Part shown: in pieces, positions 13,282 to 22,330 of the stretch
Position numbering within the stretch: the stretch's first letter is position 1
How the letters are laid out: each line of letters begins with the position of its first letter
Assembly: GCF_001021065.1 (NCBI RefSeq)
Contig: NZ_CP011546.1
Span: 930,001 to 994,000, forward strand
Origin: Corynebacterium uterequi
GTDB lineage: Bacteria; Actinomycetota; Actinomycetes; Mycobacteriales; Mycobacteriaceae
Length of the DNA: 64,000 nucleotides
Direction: 5' to 3'
Notes under the pieces: generated by a model
Seen by the model: the letters and a program-made list of their open reading frames with translations, nothing else
What the model was told of the DNA's origin: nothing
Databases searched by the model: none
Position numbers and translations under genes: made by a program

Positions 13282-15450
13282 CTAGACCGCCTTATACCAC
13301 TGGACGGACATGGCCGGCAGGTCGATGGTCAGGGCGTTCTCCTGGCCATCCCACTCCTGTTCCGCAGCCGTCACCTTGGTGGGCAGCGGGTTGCCGGCAC
13401 CGGCGTAGGCGCCGTCGTCGGAGTTGAGGATGAGCTCCCAGTCCTTCCGCGGAACGCCAAGGGTGTAGCTAGTGTGCGTGGCCCCGGAGAGGTTGATGAC
13501 CGCGAGCACGGCCTCGCCCTCGTCGGACCAACGGATGAAGGCCAGCACGTTGTGCTCGTAGTCGTCGCCCTTGATCCACTGGAACCCGGCCGGGGTGTTG
13601 TCCTGGGAGAACAACGCCGGCTCGGCCCGGTAGAGCTTGTTGAGGTCGCGGACGAAACTCTGGATACCGACGTGGAACTCGTGGCCCCAGCCTTCGAGGT
13701 TGGACCAGTCGATGGAGTAGGCCTCGCTCCATTCACCGGTCTGCCCGAACTCCTGGCCCATGAACATGAGGTTCTTGCCGGGGTGGGAGTACATGTAGCC
13801 GAAGAGGGTGCGCAGACCGGCGGCCTTGTTCCAATCATCGCCCGGCATCCGACCCCACAGGGAGCCCTTGCCGTGGACCACTTCGTCGTGGCTGAAGGGA
13901 AGGATGTACTTCTCGGAGAAGGCGTAGACCATCGAGAAGGTGATCTCGTTGTGGTGGTAGGAGCGGTGAATCGGGTCGAGCTTGAAGTACTCCAGGGTGT
14001 CGTTCATCCACCCCATGTTCCACTTCATGGAGAAGCCGAGGCCGTTGTCGGAGGTCAGCGCGGTCACGCCCGGCCACGAAGTGGACTCCTCGGCGATCGT
14101 GAGAACGCCAGGGTGCTCACGGTGGACAGTAGCGTTGACTTCCTGGAGGAAACGCACCGCGTCGAGGTTCTCCCGGCCTCCGAATTCGTTCGGCAGCCAC
14201 TCGCCGTCGTTGCGGGAGTAATCCAGGTACAGCATGGACGCGACGGCGTCGACGCGCAGGCCGTCGATGTGGAACTCTTCGAGCCAGTAGAGGGCGTTAG
14301 CGACGAGGAAGTTGCGCACTTCGTTGCGACCGAAGTTGAAGACGTACGTGCCCCAGTCCTTCTGCTCGCCGCGGCGCCAGTCCGGGTGCTCGTAGCACGC
14401 AGTGCCGTCGAAGCGGGCGAGGGCCCAATCATCCTTGGGGAAGTGTGCCGGGACCCAGTCCACAATGACGCCGACGCCGGCGGCGTGGAAAGCATCGACG
14501 AGGGCGCGGAACTCGTCCGGCGTGCCCCAGCGCGCCGACGGCGCGTAGTAGCCGGAGACCTGGTAGCCCCAGGAACCACCGAAGGGGTGCTCCGCCGGGG
14601 GCATGAATTCGACGTGGGTGAAGCCGTTGTCCACCACGTAGTCGACGAGCTCCTTAGCGAGGTCGCGGTAGCCGTAGCCCATCTTCCAGGACCCCAGGTG
14701 TACCTCGTAGACGCTCACCGGGGCGTCGATGTTGTTGCGCTCGTCGCGGGTGCTCAGCCACTCGGCGTCGCCCCACTCGTAGGCGGATTCGCCGGCGACG
14801 ACGGACACGGTCTCCGGCGGCGCCTTCGTGGCCTTGGCCAGCGGGTCGGCCTTGTCGATGCGGTGGCCTTCCTGGGTGTGGATAGCGAACTTGTAGCTCT
14901 CGCCGGCTTCGATCCCGGGGATGAACAGCTCCCAGATACCCGAGGATCCGAGAGAACGCATGGGGTACTGGTTGGGGTTCCAAGCGCAGAAGTCGCCAAT
15001 CACCGCGACACCGGCGGCGTTGGGAGCCCACACCGCAAAGGACGTACCAGAGACGGTTCCCAGTTCGGTCTCGTAGGACCGGGTGTTGGCGCCGAGAACC
15101 TCCCAGAGGCGCTCGTGCCGGCCCTCGGAGATGAGGTAGAGGTCGAACTCCCCGAGCGTCGGCAGGAAGCGGTACGGGTCCGCGACCAGGCTGGTTGCCT
15201 CCGGGTAGCGGACGTTGAACCGGTAGTCGGGAGCGTAGGTGTCCTCAAGCTCGGCGACGAAGATGTCGTCTCCGATGGGGGTCATGTCCACGTAGGAACC
15301 ATGAATAAGCAGCTCGACGCGTTCCGCACCCAGCTGACGGGTGCGGACCACGGATCCGCTTGTGGTGGGGTGCCACCCATAGATGTCGTGCGGGGCGTGG
15401 TGGCGACAGTGAACAAGGCGGGTTCGGTCGTCTTGATTGATGTGGGTCAT
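13282..15450 (-). CDS. glgB: GlgB, 1,4-alpha-glucan branching enzyme
   Basis: Introduces alpha-1,6 branches into glycogen. The 722-residue protein has an N-terminal CBM48 region (GVAVIGDFCAWNPNQYPM) and a GH13 barrel with the conserved regions VIVDWVPAHFP, DGLRVDAVASM (nucleophile Asp), TIAEEST (acid/base Glu) and LPFSHDEVVHGKGS. It lies 54 bases downstream of glgE on the same strand, so the two probably form the maltose-1-phosphate (GlgE) route to branched glucan. A TACCGT hexamer 7 bases before the ATG suggests an additional leaderless transcript starting at glgB itself; a GGAGGT also abuts the ATG. Confidence 0.95.
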   Translation of the reverse strand: MTHINQDDRTRLVHCRHHAPHDIYGWHPTTSGSVVRTRQLGAERVELLIHGSYVDMTPIGDDIFVAELEDTYAPDYRFNVRYPEATSLVADPYRFLPTLGEFDLYLISEGRHERLWEVLGANTRSYETELGTVSGTSFAVWAPNAAGVAVIGDFCAWNPNQYPMRSLGSSGIWELFIPGIEAGESYKFAIHTQEGHRIDKADPLAKATKAPPETVSVVAGESAYEWGDAEWLSTRDERNNIDAPVSVYEVHLGSWKMGYGYRDLAKELVDYVVDNGFTHVEFMPPAEHPFGGSWGYQVSGYYAPSARWGTPDEFRALVDAFHAAGVGVIVDWVPAHFPKDDWALARFDGTACYEHPDWRRGEQKDWGTYVFNFGRNEVRNFLVANALYWLEEFHIDGLRVDAVASMLYLDYSRNDGEWLPNEFGGRENLDAVRFLQEVNATVHREHPGVLTIAEESTSWPGVTALTSDNGLGFSMKWNMGWMNDTLEYFKLDPIHRSYHHNEITFSMVYAFSEKYILPFSHDEVVHGKGSLWGRMPGDDWNKAAGLRTLFGYMYSHPGKNLMFMGQEFGQTGEWSEAYSIDWSNLEGWGHEFHVGIQSFVRDLNKLYRAEPALFSQDNTPAGFQWIKGDDYEHNVLAFIRWSDEGEAVLAVINLSGATHTSYTLGVPRKDWELILNSDDGAYAGAGNPLPTKVTAAEQEWDGQENALTIDLPAMSVQWYKAV

Positions 15451-15457
15451 ACCTCCG

Positions 15458-15463
15458 ACGGTA
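15458..15463 (-). promoter_or_regulatory. -10 element TACCGT in front of glgB
   Basis: Read on the minus strand, TACCGT is followed by 7 bases and the glgB ATG (15450), the spacing seen at other leaderless genes in this window. Confidence 0.4.
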
Positions 15464-15504
15464 CCCGCGGAGGTGCCCCCCGGGGTTGGTTTTCGAAAAA
15501 GTGA

Positions 15505-17505
15505 CTAACCCCGATACTCCGTCATATCGCGCCAGGCCAGTTGCTCGCGACGGTCTTCGGCCACCGGCGGGAGGACGAAGATGTGAGCGACGTCGGCCCG
15601 CGGCTCCAGGCGCACGTAGTTGTGCTCGCCCCACGTGTACTGGGCGCCGGTGATGAGGTCGCGGACACCGAAGTAGCCCGGCTTGCGGCCGATGGCGTCG
15701 AAGTCGATGTGGACCGTGCCCTCCTGCGGCCAGTAGGAATCCAGGTTCACGACGACGAGGATCGTGTCACCGGTGATCGGGTCTACCTTGGAGTAGGCGA
15801 GGATCTGGTCGTTGTCCACCTCGTGGAACCGTAGGGTGCGCAGCTGCTGCAGCGCCGGATGGTCTCGGCGAATCTGGTTGAGCAGGGTGATATACGGCTC
15901 CAGGGAATCCCCGTTGGCGAGCGCGGCGTCGTAGTCGCGGTAGCGGATCTGGTACTTCTCGGAGTCCAGGTACTCTTCGCTGCCCGGGGCCACCGGCACG
16001 TGTTCGAAGAGTTCGTAGCCGGAGTACACCCCCCAAAGGGGGGAAAGCGTGGCGGCGAGGGCTGCCCGAAGAGCAAACATCGCCCGCCCACCGGTCTGCA
16101 GGGACTCGTGGAGAATGTCCGGAGTGTTGACGAAGAGGTTGGGGCGGGAGACATCAGCGGCATCGCGGATCATCTCGCCGAATTCGATGAGATCCTCCTT
16201 CGACGTCTTCCACGTGAAGTACGTGTAGGACTGGGAGAACCCGGCCTTGGCAAGACCGAACAGGCGTGCCTGACGGGTGAAGGCCTCGGCGAGGAAGATG
16301 ACCTCCGGGTGATTCTCGTGGATCTTGGCGATGAGCCAGTGCCAGAAGTTCGCCGGCTTGGTGTGCGGGTTGTCGACGCGGAAGGTGTGGACCCCGTTGT
16401 CGATCCAGAACTCGACCACGCGCAGGACCTCGTTGTAGATGCCTTCCGGGTCGTTATCGAAGTTGATCGGGTAAATGTCCTGGTACTTCTTCGGCGGGTT
16501 TTCCGCGTAGGCGATGGTACCGTCGGCGAGAACCGTGAAGAACTCCGGGTGCTCAGCGGCCCACGGGTGGTCCGGGGCGGCCTGGAGCGCAAAGTCGAGG
16601 GCCACCTCAAGGCCCAGTTCCTCGGCGCGGGCGATCATCGCCCGGAAGTCGTCCATGGTGCCCAGGCGCGGATGGGTGGCGTCGTGCCCACCGTCGGCGG
16701 AACCGATGGCCCACGGCGAGCCGACGTCCTCCGGATCCGGGGTGAGAGTGTTGTTGCGGCCCTTGCGGTTGATCTCGCCGATGGGGTGGATGGGCGGGAA
16801 GTACACGGTGTCGAAGCCCATCCGGGCGACGCGCTCCAGCGCGACGGCGGTGGTAGCGAAGGTGCCGTGCTCACCCTCGGCGCCGGTGGAGCGGGGGAAG
16901 AGCTCGTACCAGGAGCTGAAGCCGGCCTTGGCGCGCTCTACCTTGACCTCGTGGACCTCGCCCTCCACGAGGAGGTCGCGCAGCGGGAATTCGGCGAGCA
17001 GCTCGGCGACGTCGGCGCTGAGGCCCACTTCAAGCCGGGCGTTGAGATCGAGGGCGTCGTTGCGCAGGTCTTCCGCGGCCCCGAGCAGAAGGGGACGCTC
17101 GCTGGCGGGAACGCCCTTGGCGGCTCGCTCGAACAGGGAGGCGCCGTGCAGCAGGTCGTTGGACATGTCGACGGCAGATTGGCCGGCGTCACGCTTCTTG
17201 ACGACCGCGTTGCGCCAGGTGGCGACGACGTCGGACCAGGCGTCGATCCGGAAGGACCACAGGCCCACCTCGTCGGGAACGAACACGGCGTGGACATTAT
17301 CCGGGATGTAGCGTTCCGGCTGCATGAGGATCCGCTCGACTGCCCCGGCGGGGGAGAACACGTTGAGGGTGGCGGCTATCGCATCGTGACCCTCGCGCCA
17401 GACGAGCGCGGAGACGGGCACAACCTCGCCGACGACGGCCTTTGACGGCAGCGCGCGGTGAGATACGACGGGGCGGACATCATCGATACCGAGACGACCG
17501 ATCAT
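15505..17505 (-). CDS. glgE: GlgE, maltose-1-phosphate maltosyltransferase
   Basis: Extends alpha-1,4-glucan using maltose 1-phosphate, the actinobacterial route from trehalose to glycogen. The 666-residue GH13_3 protein has an N-terminal beta-sandwich ([13 protein letters not shown]...), a helical insert, and the barrel motifs [25 protein letters not shown] (nucleophile Asp), [10 protein letters not shown] (acid/base Glu) and VNTPDIL. ATG 17505 was chosen over an upstream in-frame start at 17544, because AAAGGG precedes it at good distance and [13 protein letters not shown] is the expected N-terminus. A short palindromic hairpin lies in the leader. Confidence 0.94.
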   Translation of the reverse strand: MIGRLGIDDVRPVVSHRALPSKAVVGEVVPVSALVWREGHDAIAATLNVFSPAGAVERILMQPERYIPDNVHAVFVPDEVGLWSFRIDAWSDVVATWRNAVVKKRDAGQSAVDMSNDLLHGASLFERAAKGVPASERPLLLGAAEDLRNDALDLNARLEVGLSADVAELLAEFPLRDLLVEGEVHEVKVERAKAGFSSWYELFPRSTGAEGEHGTFATTAVALERVARMGFDTVYFPPIHPIGEINRKGRNNTLTPDPEDVGSPWAIGSADGGHDATHPRLGTMDDFRAMIARAEELGLEVALDFALQAAPDHPWAAEHPEFFTVLADGTIAYAENPPKKYQDIYPINFDNDPEGIYNEVLRVVEFWIDNGVHTFRVDNPHTKPANFWHWLIAKIHENHPEVIFLAEAFTRQARLFGLAKAGFSQSYTYFTWKTSKEDLIEFGEMIRDAADVSRPNLFVNTPDILHESLQTGGRAMFALRAALAATLSPLWGVYSGYELFEHVPVAPGSEEYLDSEKYQIRYRDYDAALANGDSLEPYITLLNQIRRDHPALQQLRTLRFHEVDNDQILAYSKVDPITGDTILVVVNLDSYWPQEGTVHIDFDAIGRKPGYFGVRDLITGAQYTWGEHNYVRLEPRADVAHIFVLPPVAEDRREQLAWRDMTEYRG

Positions 17506-17527
17506 GGTTTTTCCCTTTCCTAGAGCA

Positions 17528-17543
17528 TGGGGGTGTGCCCCCA
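17528..17543 (-). promoter_or_regulatory. Perfect inverted repeat in the glgE leader
   Basis: TGGGGG-TGTG-CCCCCA is a 6-base perfect stem with a 4-base loop, starting 23 bases upstream of the glgE ATG. It could be an mRNA hairpin or an operator; there is no T-run, so it is not a typical terminator. Confidence 0.4.
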
Positions 17544-17601
17544 AGATTATCCCAGCTGTGTCACATCCACCGGGATTCTAATTTTCAGTCACAATGGTGG
17601 G

Positions 17602-18420
17602 GTGAGCACTGAAGCACAAGCACTGATCGATTTCCAAGGCGTTTCCCTGCGGCGCGACGGCGCCGTCCTCGTGGGGCCGCTCGACTGGCAGGTGCTGCCG
17701 GGTCAGCGATGGATCATCGTCGGGCCGAATGGCGCCGGCAAGACCTCCCTAGTCCGCATCGCCGCCGCAGAGGAATACCCCAGCACCGGCGAAGCCACCA
17801 TCCTCGGAGAACGCCTCGGCAAGACCGACATGCGGGATCTGCGCACCTTGATCGGCATGTCCTCGGCCGCGTTGGCGCACCGCATCCCGGAGGATGAAAA
17901 GGTCGGCGACCTGGTCATCTCGGCCAGCTACGCGGTCTTGGGACGGTGGTTGGAGGATTACGACGAGGTTGACGAGCACCAGGCCGTGGCGATCCTTGAA
18001 CAGGTGGGGGCCCTGCACCTGGTGGACCGACGGTGGGGCACGCTCTCCGAGGGCGAGCGCAAGCGGGTGCTTATCGCTAGGGCGATGATGGTGAACCCGG
18101 AGCTGCTCATCCTCGACGAGCCAAGCGCCGGCCTGGACCTCGGCGGCCGTGAGGACCTGGTCGCCTACCTGTCGGAATTGGCGAACGATGAGGACGCCCC
18201 CGCCATCGTCATGATTACCCACCATGTCGAGGAGATTCCCGCGGGCTTCACCCACGCCATGCTGCTCGACGAAGGCGGCGTCGTTGCCCAAGGCCCCATC
18301 GAAGAGGTGCTCACGAGCGAGCATCTCACGGCGACGTTCCACCAGCCCATCGAGCTCTCACGCGTTGGGGACCGCTACTTCGCCCGTCGTCGCGCACGCC
18401 GAGGCGCCCACCGCAAGTAG
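17602..18420 (+). CDS. ABC transporter ATP-binding protein, stand-alone
   Basis: A 272-residue ABC ATPase with intact motifs: Walker A GPNGAGKTS (about residue 42), signature LSEGERKRVLIARAM, Walker B LLILDEPSAGLD and the switch histidine in MITHHVEE. No permease gene is adjacent; the next gene is a Nudix hydrolase starting at the very next base. It resembles the ModF/YlmA group of single ATPases, whose transport partner is usually unknown. GTG 17602 was chosen since the upstream in-frame extension to 17527 would cross the glgE promoter region and has no homologous content. Confidence 0.82.
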   Translation: MSTEAQALIDFQGVSLRRDGAVLVGPLDWQVLPGQRWIIVGPNGAGKTSLVRIAAAEEYPSTGEATILGERLGKTDMRDLRTLIGMSSAALAHRIPEDEKVGDLVISASYAVLGRWLEDYDEVDEHQAVAILEQVGALHLVDRRWGTLSEGERKRVLIARAMMVNPELLILDEPSAGLDLGGREDLVAYLSELANDEDAPAIVMITHHVEEIPAGFTHAMLLDEGGVVAQGPIEEVLTSEHLTATFHQPIELSRVGDRYFARRRARRGAHRK

Positions 18421-19293
18421 GTGTCGGATATGGCGTCCGGGGCGTTGTCGAGCGATGCCGGAGACAGGATCGACCACACCGATCTCACCGGTTACCACGG
18501 CGGCCGGCTGGCCGCGACGGTGATCCTCCTCCGCGACGGCGCAACCGGATTGGAAGTGTGGGTTCAAGAACGGGTTACCACCATGCCCAACTACCCCGGG
18601 GTGACCGTGTTCCCGGGAGGCGGGGTGGACCAGCGCGACTTCCCCGCCCGTTCCTGGGACTCCGGTTCGCTGTGGTCTGGCCCCTCCGTTGTTTCCCTGG
18701 CCCGACGCCTGGGCACTACGAAGTACAAGGCCCACGCCCTCATGTTCGCTGCGGTACGCGAGCTGTATGAAGAAGCGGGCACGCTGTTGGTGACCGACGC
18801 CGCCGGTGATCTCCTCTCGGACGCCTCCGAACTGCACGAAGAGCGCGAAATGCTCATCACCCACCGCCGGTCACTGACCGAGGTCTTGCAGCGCCACCAC
18901 CTCCGGGTACGAAGCGACCTGCTTTTGCCGTCGGCACGCTGGGTCGGTCAGTCCGAGAACGGCACCTGGTTTGACACCTTTTCCTTCGTTTCCCGCCTTC
19001 CCGTCGGACAAAGCCCGGACGGGTTCACCTCAGAGGCCGACGACGCCAACTGGTTCTCCCCTCAACTGCTCATCGACGGTTGGCGGGCGGGCCTCGTCCG
19101 ATTGGTGTTACCCACGTGGGCGCAGTTGTCCCAGCTGACGCGCTATGACAGCGTCGACGAGGTGCTCGCCGCGGCCCGCAACGCGGATCTCAACCCGGTG
19201 ATCGGGGAGCCGGTGGAGCCGGACTATCATGAGTTTTTCGCCCATACCCCGGAGGATAGGATCGGTAACTACCGTGGCTTTTACAGCCGATGA
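18421..19293 (+). CDS. Nudix hydrolase of the NUDT19-like group
   Basis: Predicted hydrolase of nucleoside diphosphates linked to another group, 290 residues. The Nudix box is interrupted: FPGGGVD near residue 62 and RELYEEAGTLL near residue 119 are separated by an insertion of about 50 residues, as in the NUDT19/CoA-diphosphatase-like branch. The REL-EEAG metal-binding core is intact. GTG 18421 follows the stop of the ABC gene directly, and ATG 18430 is an alternative. It overlaps the following gene by 20 bases. The substrate cannot be inferred. Confidence 0.78.
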   Translation: MSDMASGALSSDAGDRIDHTDLTGYHGGRLAATVILLRDGATGLEVWVQERVTTMPNYPGVTVFPGGGVDQRDFPARSWDSGSLWSGPSVVSLARRLGTTKYKAHALMFAAVRELYEEAGTLLVTDAAGDLLSDASELHEEREMLITHRRSLTEVLQRHHLRVRSDLLLPSARWVGQSENGTWFDTFSFVSRLPVGQSPDGFTSEADDANWFSPQLLIDGWRAGLVRLVLPTWAQLSQLTRYDSVDEVLAAARNADLNPVIGEPVEPDYHEFFAHTPEDRIGNYRGFYSR

Positions 19294-20374
19294 GCTGGAC
19301 TTTGTGCTGCGGAACGAGGTGAACCCGGATGGCTTTGCCCTCACTAAGCGGGCGGCCTTCGACGACGCCCGACTCGCCCGCGAGCGCTACGGGGCCTTCG
19401 GCCGCGCGGCCCTGGAACTGCTCACCGCCCGCGCCGCGGGGAAGGTGCCGGACAACTGGTTGGTGGATTCGGAAGCCGCCCAACAGGCCACCCCGCCGCC
19501 GGTAGCCGCCGAGCGGGCGGCGCGCCTGGCCGGGTACCCCATCCACGACGTCACGTGCTCGGTGGGCACGGAGGGACGTTTCATCGACGGCCCGTGGATT
19601 GGCAGTGACCTGGATCCGATCAGGGTGCGGATGGCCGCCCACAATCTGCCGGGCCGGCTCGTCCTGCGCGCCGACGCACTCCACCCCGTGTCCCGGGGGT
19701 GCGTCATCGTAGCGGATCCTGCGCGACGCTCGGGCGGGCGTCGCCTGAAGGACACGATCCCGCCGCTTCCCGACCTCTTCGCCGCGTGGCCCGACACCGA
19801 GATGGCGATTAAGTGCGCGCCGGGCATTGACTACTCCGGATTCGACGGCGCGGTGGTGGTGTCGAGCGTCGACGGCGGGGTCAAGGAAACGTGCCTGTAC
19901 ACGCCGGGGCTGGCACGGCCCGGGGTCCGCCGCGAGGCGATCATCCATCGGGAAGGTCGCTGCGATCGGCTCGACGACACGCTGCCGGACGACGTTCCCG
20001 CCGCTGCTCCGGGGCGTTACATCCTCGATCCGGATGGAGCCATCGTGCGCGCCGGGCTGGTGCGGCACTTCGCAGCCCGGGAAGGACTGTGGCAGCTCGA
20101 CGAGCGGATCGCCTACCTCACCGGCGACACCATCCCCTCCGGGTATTCCGGCTTCGAGTTCCGCGAGCAGGTTCCCCTCAAGCGCTTGCGCTCGGCCTTG
20201 GCTAGACACGACGCCGGGCGCGCGGAGATCCTGGTGCGCGGGGTCGACGTCGACCCCGACGCATTGCGCGCCCGGCTGAAGCTCCGCGGATCAACGGCCG
20301 TCACCATCGTCTGCACCCGGATTGGGCGCGACGGCGTAGCCCTCATCTGCGGACCGCGGGAGTTTACTCCTTAA
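19274..20374 (+). CDS. Class I SAM methyltransferase-like protein with THUMP-like C-terminus
   Basis: A 366-residue protein. The central part has a Rossmann methyltransferase layout: DVTCSVGTEG in the SAM-loop position, WIGSDLDPIRVRMAAHN at the strand-2 acidic position, and VIVADPARRSGG where a catalytic DPP/NPPY-type motif is expected. The C-terminal about 75 residues (RAEILVRGVDVDPDALRARLKLRGSTAV...) look like the THUMP-like domain of this actinobacterial family. An RNA substrate is plausible but not shown. GTG 19274 is the most likely start, overlapping the Nudix gene; the ribosome site is weak. The 3' end overlaps the convergent phosphoesterase by 11 bases. Confidence 0.7.
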   Translation: MAFTADELDFVLRNEVNPDGFALTKRAAFDDARLARERYGAFGRAALELLTARAAGKVPDNWLVDSEAAQQATPPPVAAERAARLAGYPIHDVTCSVGTEGRFIDGPWIGSDLDPIRVRMAAHNLPGRLVLRADALHPVSRGCVIVADPARRSGGRRLKDTIPPLPDLFAAWPDTEMAIKCAPGIDYSGFDGAVVVSSVDGGVKETCLYTPGLARPGVRREAIIHREGRCDRLDDTLPDDVPAAAPGRYILDPDGAIVRAGLVRHFAAREGLWQLDERIAYLTGDTIPSGYSGFEFREQVPLKRLRSALARHDAGRAEILVRGVDVDPDALRARLKLRGSTAVTIVCTRIGRDGVALICGPREFTP

Positions 20375-22208
20375 CGATGCCGTAGGAGCTGTGCTTGGAG
20401 ACCGTCCGCTCCTCGCCGCCGTGGAGGTCGCCCTCGACGAGGTAGAAGTCGATCTGGAACCGGCTCTCATCGAAGGTGTACACCGCGAAGGTCTGCACCT
20501 CGGACTGGCGGTAGTTGGAGTGCTTGTAGTCGAACTTCGGGGACTTCTCGGGCTGCTCGGCAACGTCGAACAGGCCGTTCCACTCCTCGACGTCGGCGTC
20601 GGTCATCCAGTCCAGCTTCGGGCGAACCTTGTGGACGTGGTCGGCGCCCTTCTGGTAAATCGCATCGTAGGTTTTCGTGCCGGAAGTGTTCGGGATGACG
20701 TACGTGACGCCCTTGGGGTTGACGTGGTACTCAACGCCGTCGATCTCGCGCTTCTCGGTCTCCTCCACGTCACCGTAGGAGAAGTCGTCCGGGGTGTAGA
20801 CGAGGGACTTGGTGCGGGTCAGGTTGTGATCGTGGCCCTGGAGGACGACGTCGACGCCGAGCTCGTCGGCTAGTTTGACGAAATCTTCACGGGTGACCTG
20901 AACGTCCTCGTCCTGGAGAGAGTGGTAGGACGCGGAGTACACCGGCTTGTGATAGGCCATGATGATCCAGTCGGCGCCGTTCTCGCGCGCCTTGGCGATG
21001 TCGGCCTTGGCCCACTCCATTTGGGTCTTGCCGATGGCGCCGCCCTCGGGGTTGTCCTCGGACTCCTCGTTGTCGTTGGTGTTAAGCACCACGAAGTGTG
21101 CGCCCGAGTGGTCGAAGGAGTAATAGGAGCCGCCGGAGATGGCGTCGTTGGTAACGGGCACGTTGGTGTGCTCGTTGAAGGCGGTCTCGTCGCTGGTATC
21201 GAGGAAGCGGAGGCCGTATTCGTCGTGATTGCCCGGGGCGTACGCGTGCGGCAGGTTCATGTTCTGCTCGCGGGACATGTCAAGGTTGTCCACCCACTCG
21301 TCTTCCACCTGGGCGGTTTCGACGAAGTCGCCGGTGTGCAGCGCGAAGTCGGCGTCGGGGGCGACCTCCATGGCGTGAGCCAAGGTGTCCGCGCCGTAGG
21401 CGGCTTCGTTGTTGACGTTGGCGTTCCAATACGCGTTCTGGGTGTCGGTGTACTGGATGAACTGGGTCTTCTCACTGCCCTCGGCGGCAGTGCGGAAGGA
21501 ACCGGTCTCGGTCAGGCCTTCGGCCTCGCTGCCCAGCTGGTAGTAGTACTGCGTGTCCGGGGCCAGGCCAGTGGCCTCGGCCTTATAGACGTGTTCCGTG
21601 ACGTCCTGCAGCTCCAGGTACGCCAGCTCGGAGCCATCAGAAGTCCACTTGGTGTTGTCGCGAGTGATCTGCTCGTCGGTGAAGTAGCCTTTGACTTCCT
21701 CGGGCTTGCCGTTGTCGTCGAGGAGGAACTCGCCTTCGTCGTCGGTGGTGACGGCGGCGTAGATGTAGAAGCCGTCCTTGTCGCGCTCAACATACTCGGA
21801 GGTGACTTCCTCGACCTTTGCCGGGAACTCCTTCGCCTGAGACATGTCCTTGTTGGTGGATACACGGACGATGCCGTCATCGAACTTGTCGGTCGTGTAC
21901 CAGTTGAAGTTCATCTGGGTGGCCGGGTCCTCGGAGATGGACATCGACACGCGGTTCGGCTCGTTATTCGGCTCGACGGGCGCGACTTCCGGCTTCTCGT
22001 CCTGAAGGGTGATGAGGTCGAGGCCATTCTTTTCGCCGTAGACCGGATCCACCTCCGACTTTTCGGAGGCGGAAGCGGCGGTGGCGGAGGTGGACGCGGC
22101 GGAGGAGGAAGCGGGTGCGGACTGCTCGGTATTGCAGGCAGTGAGAACGGTAGCGGAGGCGGCCAGTGCGAGGATCGCCTTCATTGACTTCTTAGACCAC
22201 AACGTCAT
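20364..22208 (-). CDS. Lipoprotein metallophosphoesterase (purple-acid-phosphatase-like)
   Basis: A 614-residue cell-surface protein. The signal peptide ends in a lipobox LTAC (Cys25), followed by a serine/alanine-rich linker. An N-terminal fibronectin-like domain (VSMSISEDPATQMNFNWYT, and later GLAPDTQYYYQLG) is typical of purple acid phosphatases. The catalytic domain carries YTDTQN, HTGDFVE, APGNHDEY, AYHKPVY and LQGHDHNLTR. As in the Tat-exported enzyme at 12-13 kb, the usual DxH of block one is DTQ. ATG 22208 has AGGA at good spacing; ATG 22184 would give a shorter n-region. Likely phosphate acquisition, by family. Confidence 0.8.
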   Translation of the reverse strand: MTLWSKKSMKAILALAASATVLTACNTEQSAPASSSAASTSATAASASEKSEVDPVYGEKNGLDLITLQDEKPEVAPVEPNNEPNRVSMSISEDPATQMNFNWYTTDKFDDGIVRVSTNKDMSQAKEFPAKVEEVTSEYVERDKDGFYIYAAVTTDDEGEFLLDDNGKPEEVKGYFTDEQITRDNTKWTSDGSELAYLELQDVTEHVYKAEATGLAPDTQYYYQLGSEAEGLTETGSFRTAAEGSEKTQFIQYTDTQNAYWNANVNNEAAYGADTLAHAMEVAPDADFALHTGDFVETAQVEDEWVDNLDMSREQNMNLPHAYAPGNHDEYGLRFLDTSDETAFNEHTNVPVTNDAISGGSYYSFDHSGAHFVVLNTNDNEESEDNPEGGAIGKTQMEWAKADIAKARENGADWIIMAYHKPVYSASYHSLQDEDVQVTREDFVKLADELGVDVVLQGHDHNLTRTKSLVYTPDDFSYGDVEETEKREIDGVEYHVNPKGVTYVIPNTSGTKTYDAIYQKGADHVHKVRPKLDWMTDADVEEWNGLFDVAEQPEKSPKFDYKHSNYRQSEVQTFAVYTFDESRFQIDFYLVEGDLHGGEERTVSKHSSYGIVKE

Positions 22209-22283
22209 TAGATCATTCCTGTTCAATAGCAATTTACTGGACAGTTTCTGATTGTGGCCTAAGAAGATGACGTGACCCCTTCG

Positions 22284-22330
22284 CCTAGATGACTACCGGG
22301 TGAATATTCGGTGTTGGATGTTCATCTAGG
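22284..22330. repeat. Interrupted inverted repeat downstream of pflA
   Basis: CCTAGATGA (22284-22292) is complementary to TCATCTAGG (22322-22330); a short ACCG/CGGT pair lies inside. The right arm covers the pflA stop. It could end the pfl transcript, but the 29-base interior and lack of a T-run make it atypical. Confidence 0.4.

Noticed and set aside
13162..15504. 780-codon plus-strand open frame across glgB
   Set aside because: It is the mirror of glgB on the opposite strand; the product is a V/G/D/E-rich string without family motifs, as expected for a shadow of a high-GC gene.
20922..22187. 421-codon plus-strand open frame across the phosphoesterase lipoprotein gene
   Set aside because: Antisense shadow with low-complexity valine/glycine-rich sequence and no start signal.
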